Below, piece by piece: positions 43,501 through 55,813 of a stretch of 64,000 bases of DNA. Each line of letters begins with the position of its first letter. Position 1 is the first letter of the stretch. The stretch covers positions 5,253,501 to 5,317,500 of the forward strand of contig CM054115.1 of the NCBI GenBank assembly GCA_028673005.1. Reading direction: 5' to 3'. Source of the stretch: Tanypteryx hageni. Lineage: Eukaryota; Arthropoda; Insecta; Odonata; Petaluridae. Under the pieces are notes generated by a model, which had not been told where the DNA came from, searched no databases, and was given only the letters and a program-made list of their open reading frames with translations. Position numbers and translations under genes: made by a program.

Positions 43501-44340
43501 GCAAACTTGAGTAAATCTTATTTTTTAAATACGGATAAGGTTGCTTTGACTATAGAGGAGTATATGAATGAATGGTTAACAACTTCATATATGCAGATGA
43601 TATGTACGACTCTTTGCTTGTGTTAATTATATCATTTTCCGTGCATTGCAATGTTTCCATTAGCCTTATGAAATGAGTGATGCAAAGAAAATGCTGTAAA
43701 CGCAGAAGTGCTAAGCAATGAACTACGGGAGGATGAGGGGACGGAACGGGAATCCATATTTAAAATTACATTCGTTTCCTCGCACGGAATCCATGTAAGT
43801 ACTATATGTATATTGTAAAAAAATTATAATTATATACGGTAATACCGCGATATAGGAAGTAGAAACGTTCCGGGAGATTCTTTCGTCTATTGAAACAATA
43901 TATTGATTAATTAATGTGTATATTTTATGACGAACAGTAAAATGTGACATACCGACAAAAATAGAGTGAGGTTTCTTGTTGACATTAATCTTGCTGTGGT
44001 TGTGATTACATCTGTGAAATGAAATCCAGTTTGATAATTGATGCGCTTACAAAAAGGTTGGGAACCACTGCCCTAAATGCTTTGATCCATAGGCCTTTTT
44101 AATATGTATATTCATATGTACAGGTTGATTCATAATTGGGGAAACATATGGAGAAAAATTGAAAATTACATGGCTATTGTGGTGACCAAATATACGTATG
44201 TGTGTATATTTATATATTTCATTCAAAAGTGAATGTATATTGTGCTGTTAGAGTTTATATGACTATGTAGAATGATTTTTCATTTTAAATACTTGCCTGT
44301 GCATACAAGACAATTTCAATCTCACATGTAAAAAGATGAA
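43500..44340. other. AT-rich DNA with a hAT-like right terminus
   Basis: AGGTTGGGAACCACTG at about 44056-44071 looks like the right end of a hAT MITE, but its left end was not found. Nothing else is recognised. Confidence 0.3.
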
Positions 44341-44349
44341 AGAAAATAG

Positions 44350-44960
44350 TTTTTATTAGGTAACCTAAATGACTTTCATGAAACTGCTGTGAGAGCTAAA
44401 GTGAGCAAAAAATGAACTAAGTGAACGGCTGGTCAGCTGCGAGGGGATATATAGCCTGTTTTTGTAAGGAGAAAGCTTTTTTAGACTGGGTTGCATTGCC
44501 CCGGAAAATGATGCTATAGGAAAGATGGGAGTGGATATTTGCATAATAAAGGAGCTTAAGGGTGTCAACAGAGGTTATGGGTGCTAGGAAAATTCCAGTA
44601 GCTACTTTTTTCATCACAGCATTAATATGTATAGACCAGTCCAGGTCTTCACTGATAAGCAGCCCTAAGAATTTCACTGAGGTGAAGCATTCAATGCTTG
44701 CTTGCTTGCATTGTTCATTGAAAGTTAGAGGTTCAAGGAAGGCAATGCTCTTTTGGTGTGAAACTGAATACAGACAGTTTTAGCATTGTTCACAGTAAGA
44801 CCGTTAGAATAACACCACTGAATCATGTCTTCTATTGAAGCAATGGACATATTGTGAAGATCAACTGGATTCTTGGAGTAAAGAAGGCATGATGTATCAT
44901 CAGCATATAACACATGAGTAATACCCCCGATTTCCTATAAAATGCTTATCATGACTAAAG
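44350..44960 (-). pseudogene. CR1/jockey-type LINE RT segment, inverted 5' piece
   Basis: Minus-strand frames give LYADDTSCLLYSKNPVDLHN (YADD), NGLTVNNAKTVCIQFHTKR, then KFLGLLISEDLDWSIHINAV and SYSIIFRGNATQSKKAF. This is the RT palm and thumb of a CR1/jockey-like LINE. The C-terminal remainder of the same kind of protein lies immediately to the right but on the plus strand. Confidence 0.75.
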
Positions 44961-44984
44961 CACTAGGAATAGTCATGATCTTCA

Positions 44985-45380
44985 TGTTCCATATTCTCAC
45001 TTTAAAATCTCTGAAAGACAACCCAGAATTATGGGAATAAAGCTGTACCATAAACTATCACCAGAGATAAGGAATATAAAAAATGCTGCCTTGTTTAGGA
45101 AAGCTGTATTTTACTTGCTGATTAGCAACCGTTTCTGTAATTTAAATGAATTTGTATGATTATATGAATGTCAATGTCGATGATTTGCATGTTGTTGGAT
45201 GAATGCCGCTACAAATGCAATAAATTTTCACTTAATTGTATGTTTTGTGTATGTTAATTAACTTGTCCAATGTTTGTCCTATATACAAATTAACTGGATG
45301 AATAAATTAAATCTTATATTCACCTGTCATTCCCAGTTGCCCTTAAATTGTAAAAGTATTATATTTCAAATTTGAAATGA
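44985..45380 (+). pseudogene. CR1/jockey-type LINE C-terminus and 3' UTR
   Basis: The plus strand reads NPRIMGIKLYHKLSPEIRNI, then NAALFRKAVFYLLISNRFCN and LNEFV before a stop at about 45160. This is the conserved last segment of LINE ORF2 (G.KLYNKLP.EI....F...LK..L). The 3' UTR follows with a GATGAATAAATTAAATC end. Together with the inverted segment at 44350-44960 it looks like one insertion with a 5' inversion. Confidence 0.6.
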
Positions 45381-45836
45381 GATTTAAATTTCATTTCATT
45401 TCATTTATTCCATAAAAGTTGCAAATACAAGGCATTCTACAATCTTCAGGAGTCGTCAAACAAACAGTCACAACACAAAAACAAGGATACACATTAGAGT
45501 CATAGAAACACATTAAAATGCATAAAACACTGTATACAGGCATCATTTAGAGCACAAAAAGGAAAAATTATTATCTGTTTTTGTCACATTTACCAAGTTC
45601 CAGCAAAAATACACATTAAAATCGGGCATATTAAATATAAAAATGCGTAAAAACACAGTATAACAACAATTTAAACAAGTTAAAATTAAATTTGCCATTG
45701 TCACATATTAGGTCTTAACAAAGTTCATATATTCGTCAACTGTATAGAAGGGATTTTTTATTAAGAGATCAAAAATTCTGTTATTGAATTCACTTTCAGT
45801 TTTCCCATTTTTATACTTCTGATGAAGAGTATTATA

Positions 45837-48570
45837 TCACATGATACCTTTATATCTGGGAAGCTTTTCATATAATTTCAGCCTGTGCTGTAAAGTAGAG
45901 AAATCATTGTTACCTCTGGTATAGTGTTTATGTATGTCTTTGTTGTATGTTATATCTTTTACTTTAGAGATATATAACAATGTTCTAAAGATTAATATTG
46001 AAGGTAGTGTCATTATTTTCAAATCCACGAAGGATTGTCTACAGGACAATCTTGGCTTTAAATTTGCCATATATCTGATTGCTTTTTTTTGCAGAATAAA
46101 AAGCTTCTGAAAGTTACTTTTGCTAGTATGTCCCCATAGTTCAATGCCATAAACAAAGTGTGGATGAATCAATGCAAAGTATGCGTTTTCATAACTTTTA
46201 GTGAACAGTGTTTATTCAAGTTCTGTAGAACATAGAGATTTCTGCTAACTTTTGCTGATACTTTTTCAATGTGATTATCCCAGGTTAATCTGTCATCAAT
46301 AATCAAGCCCAAAAATTTCGCATTGTGGCATTTTTCAATCCTATAGTCACCCACATAATAACTATTTTCAGTCATGTACGTATATGGGACAAATTCCATA
46401 TAGATGGTTTTTGTCTCATTTACTTTCAGAAGATTTTCGTTAAAGTATTGGGCAATACTATTCAAAGTAATGTTTCCTTTGATTTCAAGTTGAGAGTATA
46501 TTTTATCAGATACAGTAAGTGACGTATCATCAGCATAAAGAGTGACCATGCCTTCAGTAATAACAGATATAATGTCATTTATGTACAATAGAAAAAGGAG
46601 GGGTCCTAAAACAGATCCCTGTGGAACTCCATTTTCAGCCGTAAGTTTTGATGACTATATTTATCCATTTGGTGACAGTAGTCTAACAACATTTGCACGA
46701 TTTGTTAGATACGATTTAATTAGGTTGTTTGCTTTGCCTCTCATTCCATAATTTTCGAGTTTTTTTTAGAAGTATTTCAAAATTTACACAATCAAAAGCC
46801 TTGGAAAGGTCGAGAAAGAAGCCCGTGGTGTGGTTCCCTTTGTCAGTGTCAATGATAACTTTTCGAGAAAACTAATCGCTGCTGAAATGGTAGATTTCCC
46901 TTTTGTAAAGCCATGCTGAGAGCTACAAATAACATTACGGAATTTCAAAAAAGACAGAAGTCTGTATTGAAGGGCCATTTCAAAAATTTTTGAGAAACAA
47001 GACAATAATTCAATTGGTCTGTAGTTGTCCAGAGACAGCCTGTCACCTTTTTTAAGGATAGGATTTATTACGGTAATTTTCAGTGCATCAGGAAAAGTAC
47101 CTTCATCATAGGATTTATTAATAATATTAGCTATAAGTGGTGCAATACTTGCAGCACATGTTTTGATGGCAATAATTGGGATACCGTTGTATCCAACAGA
47201 TTTCTTTATTTTTATGCTTCTTATTATATTGATAATTTCTATTTCATTTGTTGGTGTGAGAAAAATGTTGTGAGGTATTTTGTTTCTGCAGTAGTGTTTG
47301 TGTCCAGTGTTACTACTAAGAATTTGTGATATATTGGCAGCTACTTTGTTAAAAAAATTATTTAATTGGTTTGCAATATCTGTTGGATCCTTAATAGGGA
47401 TTCCATCTACATTAATTTCAGACAGTGAAGAAATAGGTATTTCCTTTTGCCTTGCTTGATTAATTATATTCCACATGCTTTTACTGGTATTAATCGAGTT
47501 TGCAATGTAACTATCATTGCACTCTTTTTTAGTCTGTATGACCAGTTTGTCATAATGTCTTTTGAAATTTGTAAAAGTAGTTTTACTGTCGTTATCACCT
47601 TTGGATAAGTATTCTATTTCTAATTGGCATAAAGAGGCCCTTGCATTTCTGATACTGTTGTTGATCCAGTTGCATTTTTAAACTGATTTATTCCATTTTT
47701 TGATAGTAATAATTGGACAGTTGCGATTGAACCAGTATGAAAATGTTTCAATAAATTTATTGTATTTACTGTTTACTGTATCTTCGTTAGTCACACTAAG
47801 CCAGTTTTCATTCTCTAATAAGGTTTGGAGTAATACTAAGTTTTCTGTTTTACAATTATTCACTTTAATTGGAATGAAAGTTGGTACATTGTCTAAATTA
47901 AATTGAATGTTGATATTAATTTTAATTGCTAAGTGATCAGCTAATAAGGAATTAACAGTGTGAGATGAATATGTAGAAGGTTCCAAATCTGTAAGTATGT
48001 TGTCTATACAATTAGCTGTGTTAATGGTAATTCTAGTTGGTTCAAATATGGTAGAGTGTAGATTAAACTGTTTAAGAAAAGATGTTAGTTCCCTACATGC
48101 TCTGGTGTTTCCTAAAATATTAATGTTCAAATCTCCTAGTATGATAATTTTATTCTTTATGTTTATTTGTAAGTTTTCCAATAATGAGGTTAATTGGACA
48201 AAAAATGCATCTATGTTTCTTTAGGAGGCCGGTATATTCCCAAAACATGCATAACATCACCATTTGGCAAATCAAATTTTATTCCTGCAATTTCAATATT
48301 TGTATCATCAGATAATTTATTCAGTTTAGTGTCTATCATATTCAGCTGCAAATTTCTGTTAGCTATTATCATCACCCCACCTCCTTTTTTACTCTTTCTA
48401 TAACTAGCTGCACAAAGTAACATTTTAGGAGGAATGTTAAAGGAGATGTTGTTTGAATTTAAACCATGCTCACTAAGAACTAAAATGTCTGGACCTTCCT
48501 CTTGTATAAAAACATCAAGCTTTTCTAATTTATTACTAATTCCTTGAATGTTTTGATGTATAATGCTTAG
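45837..48570 (-). pseudogene. LINE ORF2: endonuclease and reverse transcriptase
   Basis: Read on the minus strand: NIQGISNKLEKLDVFIQEEG and SYRKSKKGGGVMIIANRN, then IIILGDLNINILG, CIDNILTDL and ADHLAI (endonuclease). The RT follows: SVGYNGIPIIAIKTCA, LKKGDRLSLDNYRPIELL, SSQHGFTKGKST, TLYADDTSLTVSDK (catalytic YADD, 46.5 kb), AKFLGLIIDDRLTWDNHIEK and FVYGIELWGHTSKSNF. Frameshifts lie at about 48,200, 47,680, 46,800 and 46,170. All domains are present but not in one frame. Confidence 0.85.
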
Positions 48571-49130
48571 TCATCTATGTTTAGTCTTGCTGATCCCATC
48601 CATGCTTCTAGTAGTGATCCCTAGTGCAGGTTGGGCTGGTTGCATCACACTGGAGGTTGTTGTCTCACTGGCTGATACAGGATCAGGTTGATCGTCAGCT
48701 CGCTGAGAAGTACTGCTGTTTGCTTCATTTACAAGGGTTGGTTTGTATTTAGGATGTATAAATCTTCTTACTTGAACTCCAGAGGGCCAGCTTTCACCTT
48801 TGTTTAACTCATTTAAAATGGAAAAATCAGCACTTATTTTGAAGGATGAACTAATTTCACTACTGTATAGTTTTTGACGTGTAAAGTCCTTCACTTTAAA
48901 CTTGGCTGTTAGATATTCGAGGATATCCTCACACGTTGTCATTAATTTGTTATGAATCAAAACCAACAAAATCTTCAAATTTGGTCTTACAATTCAAATG
49001 AAAATCATTGATTTCATTTACAAACAAATCCGTTAAATTTTCAATTGACACATCTTCGCTTTTATCTGATGAAGAATCACTGTTCCCCCCACCAACACTT
49101 TTAGGATGAATTCTGGCAGCAGAGAGAATA
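48571..49130 (-). pseudogene. LINE ORF1 C-terminal part
   Basis: This acidic and serine-rich stretch (SSDKSEDVSIENLTDLFVNE) is followed by a compact domain with TCEDILEYLTAKFKVKDFT and GESWPSGVQVRRFI, then a polar tail ending at 48571. It lies directly upstream of the endonuclease on the same strand, where ORF1 of a LINE is expected. The function (RNA binding or chaperone) is inferred only from position. Confidence 0.5.
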
Positions 49131-49139
49131 TTTACATTC

Positions 49140-50778
49140 TTAACGATCTATGTTTGGTTACGAAAGAAATAAAACAGGAAAACAAATCAGTAGAATGATT
49201 TCCAACAGGTGCTTCATTGTCGATTTATATCCAATCTTTAATGTCATCTTCTTCCAGATTCTTCGTAACAGTGTTATTTGTCAATGCCTTGGCAAACTCC
49301 ATAATTTCAGAAACCATTCTCTTTTTGTCACTAACATTAAAACCTAGAAAATTTGGTGGCGAGTCATCACCATCTTCAAACATCCTTGCAGCCTGCAAAA
49401 TATGCCAGGAATTTTTCAGTGTTGTGGCCATTACATCATTCCACGCATTAACTAGTCCAAATCACGTCCTTAATGTTGAATTCCTTTTTGAATCTGTCAA
49501 CACCTTTGCCTCCATTACAAGCAATTACTGCACAATTTTTTTTTATAATAGCATTTTAGAGACCTTAAAATTCCCTGGTCCATAGGTTGAATTATAGAAG
49601 TACAATTTGGAGGTAAATAAACCACATGCACATTACCTGATACCAAAAGTGATGCATCAGGATGGACAGGACAGTTATCTAATATCAGAATTATTTTACA
49701 ATCATCACCTAATCTCTTAGACTTGCAATGTGCATGTGCCTCCGGTGCAAAGGGATTAAAAAACCAATTTAGCATTATTTGTGAAGTTTGTTTATTAGTG
49801 TGGTAATGACCAGGAACATTCCTTATGCACTTTTTCCTATTACAGTTAACTTTAGTTTATATGTATCTGATGCATTTGCATACGCAAGAACCATCAGCCT
49901 CTCCTTTGACTCCTTTATTCAGCATGTAATATCCTCATTACCAGCTGCATGTGCATCACCAAAATAAACCTGTTTTGTCCACATTATAAATTTGCTCGGC
50001 AGCAAGGTTTTCATCTGAAATTAACTTCACAAACTCCTCTATGAATTTTTCGGCAGTATCCGAATTGGTGCCGAGTTTTTAGCCAGACACGGCTAATTTT
50101 CCTATTCCATGGCAAAGCTTAAAGCGAAGATTGATTCATTTTCAAGTCTTCGTGAAATTTCTTTGCTTCCTCTATCAGCATTAAGCCTGATACCGGTTCA
50201 CATTCACTTCGTGACAATGCGTTGCTGAAGAAGACTATCTTGGGGAACTACAGGAACTTTCGGATGCAACTGATGAGGAAGAAAATATTTCCCACAGTGA
50301 TCATTACATTTATTCCGACCAAATGATTTCAGATGATGATATCGATAAATCTACTTTGGGTAGGGTTGCCACCTTTTAAATAGGGAAATACAGCATAACT
50401 CATTTTTGGTGGTAAAATTTTTTTCGGTTATTTCAATATTTTGTTTAACTAAATAGTAATGATGTCATTTTATCTAGCAGATATGAGAAATCTGGGACAA
50501 ATTGATGATTTGAAGATTATTTTCGGGATGTAATGTAAAAATCTGACATTCGCAAATTTTTGGTAAATCTGATCACCTTATTTCACAGTCCAGCAATTAT
50601 CCAACTTATAAATTTTATAGATATATCTTTATGAGAGTGAAAACATACAGAAGGCTCTTATATAGATTTTATTTGAAGTTGAAATTAAGTCCTTTCAAAA
50701 TGCACCTGCACCTTTCAAAAAGTGCCGGATTGTTTACAATTCCGTATTTTTTAATGCCGGATTTATGAGGTTCTACTG
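49140..50778 (-). pseudogene. Tigger-type transposon remnant
   Basis: The right end contains TACAGTAGAACCTCATAAAT on the minus strand (ending near 50778), the classic Tigger/pogo terminus. The coding remnants are ILILDNCPVHPDASLLVSGN, VVYLPPNCTSIIQPMDQGIL (catalytic DN and QPMDQG kept) at 49515-49775, and the C-terminal ATTLKNSWHILQ at 49225-49431. The N-terminal half is degraded. The left terminus is missing. Confidence 0.8.
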
Positions 50779-50887
50779 TATTTATATAATTGACCTGACT
50801 TTGAGCAAATAATAATTACATATTAAATAATGGTTAAATATAAATTTAAGATAAAAAAAGTAATGGATAAAATGTACTTACCAAATC

Positions 50888-52177
50888 GATGTGCTACCCA
50901 AAAGTTATGAAAATGAATTTATAAACAAAGATTCATTTAACTTATCTGATTTTGCATCATGTCCCCTTCAAAGTACTCTCATTGGGAGTTAATACACCGG
51001 GCCCAGCGATTCTGCCATCCTTGGAAGCATATCTGAAACTCTTCTTTTATAATATCATCAAGTGCCTCCCAGAATTGTTGCTGAATCTCCAAAACATTAT
51101 TAAATCTCGATCCTTTTAGCTTCAATTTCATCTTTGGAACAAGAAGTTGCAGGGAGCAAGGTCTGGAGAGTAGGGAGGGTGGGGAACCACAATCATGCTT
51201 TTCTTGGTTGGTTGGTTGGTGTGAGCGGGCGCATTGCCACGGTGAGCCAATCAATTTTCATTTCACCATTTCTCCAGACATTTTGGCAGACATTTTCCAG
51301 CAGATGCCGTAACATTGAAGTGTAATACTGCTGATTGACAGATTGGCCAGGAGGGACAAATTTGTGTTGCAGAACCCCATCGCCATCAAAGAAAGCAATC
51401 AACATGTGCTTGAAATTTGATCGAACTTGTCTGGCCTTCTTTGAATGTGGCAACTGTGGAGATTTACATTGTGATGATTGCTGCTTCGAATTGTACACAT
51501 AAACCCACATTTCATTTCCTTTAATGACCTTTGACAAGAAATCTGGATCATCTTGAATTTGTTGTTGAAAATCATGACACAGAGTCGACTTTCCTTTTGT
51601 TCATCCATTAAGATTCAAGGAACAAATTTGGCAGAGATCCTTCACATGTTCGGATCTTTTGATATATGGCATTGGCAGCCTCCATAAAAAAGATTCAATT
51701 TTTTGCACAAATCATGAATAGTGTGATGCCTATCTTGATGAATTAACTCTCAAACCCTTTCAACATTTTCATCCGTTCTGCTCGTAGATGGCCATCCAGA
51801 ATGTTCTTTGTCTTCCATGGAAGTTTGTCCATCTTTGAATCTTGAAAACCACCTATATGCTGTATAGTTATGCTTTTGATAAAGCATCTTCTCCAAAGGC
51901 TGTTCGTGACATTTCATATGTTTCAGAGGCTGTTTTACCAAGCTTGAAACAAAACTTGAAGCACATTCTTTTTTCTTTCGAATCACTTATTTCGAAAAAT
52001 TGCAGAATACTTAGTCTTCACTAAATAGCTTTACAAATTTGACTGATGCAACAAAATGCTGTATGATGAGGCAAACTACTTGTGAAAGCATACTCTATCA
52101 TCTAGCAGAATAATTTTTGTATTATTATGTTACATTGTTACCTGAGTGTTCTCATAACTTTTGGGTAGCACCTCGTA
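50888..52177 (-). mobile_element. mellifera-type mariner element, full length but dead
   Basis: The termini GTGCTACCCAAAAGTTATGA at both ends are inverted copies, and the 1.29-kb length is typical. The minus strand encodes, in pieces, the HTH region (HNYTAYRWFSRFKDGQTS, GWPSTSRTDENVERV), then VIKGNEMWVYVYN where the first catalytic aspartate has become asparagine, and SKKARQVRSNFKHMLIAFFD and VPPGQSVNQQYY. The second catalytic block (HDNAPAH) reads HRGNAPAH. Several shifts are present. It was mobilised in trans or is old. Confidence 0.88.
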
Positions 52178-53498
52178 AGATGAAGCAAGTTACGGAATAG
52201 GAAACAGGACAAGTGAATGCCAAGTTAATTGGAATAAAGACCAGGAGGATCATCCAGAGATTCTTCCTTGTCAGAATTAATGTCTACAGATAGCTTGGGT
52301 TCTTCGATATTTTGTTTTTTACAATTGGAGAAGCTTTTGTGAAGATGGTATCCAAGGACAATTGATGAGATTTCTTCCTTTTCTTCATCTCCTCATTAAT
52401 ATCCACATAACAGCGATAGGCATTCCCTATTTCTTTACAAACTTTCATATTGCACTCTATTAGGGAATCCATTTCAGTGAATTGTTCCAGAGCCTTTTGA
52501 ATTTGTGGCAAAAACTGAGGCAATTTTTCAGGTCATAATCTTTTGATTCTTTTGCTTGTATCTCAACTTGATTAGACTGCCTTTTCAGCATCCAATTCCA
52601 TTAACTTCACATCTGCTAAAGGTTCCGCATGAGATTCTAATACTTCTAATTCTTCACCTCCATCCAAGATTCGCTGACAATTTTAACAGAATCCATGATG
52701 ATAAATTGCTTCCAAAATTCTTTTATTGATATCTGATTACCACCCTCAGCTGCCTTAATTAATTCTGAAACTGTTCCACATAGAGAATTGTCCTTAAATA
52801 TAGCAATGACACCCTGGCCCATCGGTTGTAGAAGTGACGTCATGTTTTTTGGAATAAACTCTACCGTGATGTTAGGCGAAAAGCTCTTCAGATTTGCAGG
52901 ATGGCTGGAGCATAGTAAATAATAAGGACCTTGAAAGAAATATTCTTTCTTCTGCAATATTTTTCCACAGCTGCTTGAAAATGATGAGCAAAGCAATCGT
53001 GAAATATTGATTGCCTTTCTGTTTGATTTCCAAATCATGGAAGTGAAGATTTTGCATATCCATTGGTGTAGCTAAATTCTCAGAGTGATAAATGAGTAGG
53101 CTTCTTAGCTTAAAATCACCTGAAACATTTCCACATAAGAGCAATGTCAAATGGTCTCTTGTTGCCTTAAAACCAAATGCTGTTTTTTCTTCCTTTGAAA
53201 TGAATGTCCTGCTAGGCATCCTTTTCCAATAGAAACCCATTTCATCAATGTTGTAAACTTACTCCAGTAACTATCCTCCCTTCTTGATAATATCTTCAAA
53301 AGTAGTAAGATAAGCTTCTTTGTTTGCACTTGCACTCTCTCTGGTGGATTTTGTATTTTTTAGATTGCTTCGGCTAAAAAAGCACTGGAATTGGCCATTA
53401 CTTGCTCCAAAAGGTTCATCTGTAAAGCACCCACCTTCTTCATTAATATGATATTGATGCAATGGGTTTGCCTTTTCCTTAATCAAAATAGTACTTAA

Positions 53499-54828
53499 CC
53501 CTTATCCAGTGACGTGGAATTTTTGTAACACTACCAGTGATGTGAGGTCAGAGAGACCTAGTTTTTCTGAGCTTCACAAAAGAGACAGGACATTCATTAA
53601 TTTTTTTCTTTGTCTATTTCAGATGGCTGATTACGAAGAATTTATCAAAATGTAAATTTATTTTTTAATGATTTTTAGATTTTTATTGGATGGTGACAAA
53701 AAATAATGAAAAATTAGTTTTGAAAATTTGAATTTTATTTCAAAATGCCAATCAAATAGTTCAGAAAAAATCGATTTCTAATATTGAATGCATAAACTTA
53801 TAAACAAATGCCAAAATTATAACCAGAACATGGTATTTTTAGAAAAGTGCAAGGGTTGAATAGTATCATTTTTTTGAAACAATTCTCTGCACTTCAGTTT
53901 CTACTCATTCATTACAAAGTTTCTTGTGCATTCCTTTCCCCTTTACTCCATCTTCTACTCTCTTTGTTGCCAACCCTCGACCTTAACAGCTTCACCCCTG
54001 CACTTTCTGATGGGTCAATTACCCCAAAAAGAAACAAATGACAGATCTGAAGAAAATAGCTCAATGTGTGTGGCGATTGGGAATCCAAAGGTCGGAAAAA
54101 CCCAGGAAAAGGCAGGGAAAAAGAGAAAGGAGAGGGCCTGATATCCCTTGCTATCTACTGCATACACATACACATTTTACCCGCGTATTGTATTATGAAA
54201 GTATAGGCTTCTTATGAAAGATCCAGGCCACATGCGTCAAAGTGAGCTGTAATGTATTCAATATGAACAAAGTTTTGTTTCACTATTACCTACATCATTT
54301 TTAGTTTGGAAACTTACAGGCAGTTTGAAGAAAAATGCAGGAATAAATATTGCATTACAACAACTTTTTGATCCACATATGTAGGATCAAGCACAAGAAA
54401 GGAAATATTTTTTCTGTAATGAATGACCAAAATGCACCTATTTTCAATGTTCATCTCAGATTTCTGGAGAGGGAGTGTGTAAAATTTATTTATTAGCACC
54501 ATTAAATAGGGAAAATCTTTAGCTAAATGGCATCCGATTTTGATTTTTTTCTCTAAAATTGTTTGGCAGCCAAGTCTATTAAAACTTCCCAAGTGCGTTG
54601 GATGACTTTTTCTGAAACTAGTGACGTGAGGTCTCACAGGCCGCTCGTCATATTTATTTCTCTTTTAAACACATGCTATGATACCTGCTGTAAAACTGAA
54701 GTTATTGGATTTCTGTACATGATAATGTAAGGTAACATAAATAACAGATTTTTTGGAATGGTGATTATTAATATTTTTACATTTTTCATTCGTAGCAGTC
54801 TCTCAGACCTCACATCACTGGTTAAGGG
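53499..54828. mobile_element. piggyBac-type element A
   Basis: It is bounded by TTAA at 53495-53498 and 54829-54832. The termini CCCTTATCCAGTGACGTGG and, inverted, CCCTTAACCAGTGATGTGAG continue inward to GTGAGGTCAGAGAGACC-like sequence. No recognisable transposase is present in the 1.33 kb; a 107-codon minus frame at 54314-54637 is unassigned. Confidence 0.75.
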
Positions 54829-54832
54829 TTAA

Positions 54833-55295
54833 CCCAAGAATGCTAATGTTGACTGGGAAAAGCAATGATGCTAAGCATTTGTAAAATTACAACCAATTAT
54901 TTTTGCACAGGTTTTATGCATTTATTTGCAAAAAAAGTCATAATAAGAACTATACATATATAAGAATGTTATAATAATAATAATAATATAAATATATGAC
55001 TAATAAATGCATCAGTCATTTGTTTTCATCACAAATACGGCAACATTTTGATTTATGTTCAGCACATATCTTTTGAACAATGCCTGCAATAAGTGGTGGT
55101 TTTCTAGAAGGAGAGTAACTGCAACAAACAGTCCTAGTATTAGGTACTGAAGATTGCTGACACCTCTCAAGGACATTGCACAATGAATACTAAAGGTACT
55201 AGAGAGGCTACGTCACTTCCATTGATAGAAATTGGGAAAACCAGCAATGTGATCAACATAAGTCATAATTTTTATGACACGTTAGCATTCAAGGG
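54833..55295 (-). mobile_element. piggyBac-type element B, adjacent to A
   Basis: It is bounded by the shared TTAA (54829-54832) and TTAA at 55296-55299. The termini CCCAAGAATGCTAATGTTGA and, inverted, CCCTTGAATGCTAACGTGTC agree. The minus strand ends with a cysteine-rich piece CAEHKSKCCRICDENK, like the C-terminal zinc domain of piggyBac transposases. It differs in sequence from element A. Confidence 0.7.
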
Positions 55296-55813
55296 TTAAA
55301 GGCATATTCCTTTGGGTCTGCTCATCAATCCAGATATTGAGTAACTTCTCCATCTTCAGCATAATAGTATTCTGTTTCACAAGAGTGATCTGAGAAGTAC
55401 TTAAATGCCTAGCAACTTTTGCACATTTTTAATCTTATCTTTAGACTTCAATATTGTGCTTACAGTTGATGGTGAAAGATTTAAAGCATTGCAATTTTGG
55501 CTCCATGTTGTCCTTTTTTGAAATGATTCATGACTGTGTTTTATATTTAACCCTCCAGTACGCATGCCTATTTTTCTTTGAGTGCATGCAGCAGGCCAGA
55601 CAAACCCCTCACTATTTTTATGTGAAATTCCTAGATAATCAGGAAAAATAGAACATAGTTGCTTATTTTATAAAGATGTATATTTGTAGTAAAACATTGA
55701 ATAAAATAATAAGCATACAATTGTTTTTCTGTTAAAAAATTAATGTTTATTATACAAACAACCAAAATGTTCTTCCTTTGGCTTAACACTTGAAAAAATA
55801 TTCACTTTGTTTT

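Larger units (their letters stand above)
45400..49130 (-). mobile_element. CR1/jockey-group LINE, near full length
   Basis: The 3' end lies at about 45400 with an ATGAAATGAAATGAAAT-type tail on the minus strand. ORF2 runs leftwards from about 48570 to 45837, and the end of ORF1 is at 49130-48571. Frameshifts break ORF2 in several places. It is separate from the 44.4 kb LINE. The right boundary is set by the Tigger remnant. Confidence 0.75.
52240..55546 (-). pseudogene. Tigger-type transposase, split by two piggyBac-type elements
   Basis: The N-terminal part is at 55290-55500 (VARHLSTSQ, MLKMEKLLNIWIDEQTQRN). Two TTAA-bounded insertions follow, then the DDE domain resumes at 53490: EMGFYWKRMPSRTFISKEEK, ATRDHLTLLLCGNVSGDFKL, LKSFSPNITVEFIPKNMTSL and QPMGQGVIAIF (the third catalytic D is G). 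The C-terminal VSESWMEV and acidic tail follow to 52260. Stops and shifts are common. The split parts are co-linear when the insertions are removed. Confidence 0.8.

Noticed and set aside
44056..44071. Complete hAT MITE ending here
   Set aside because: Only a right-type terminus (AGGTTGGGAACCACTG) is seen; no left partner or duplication was found.
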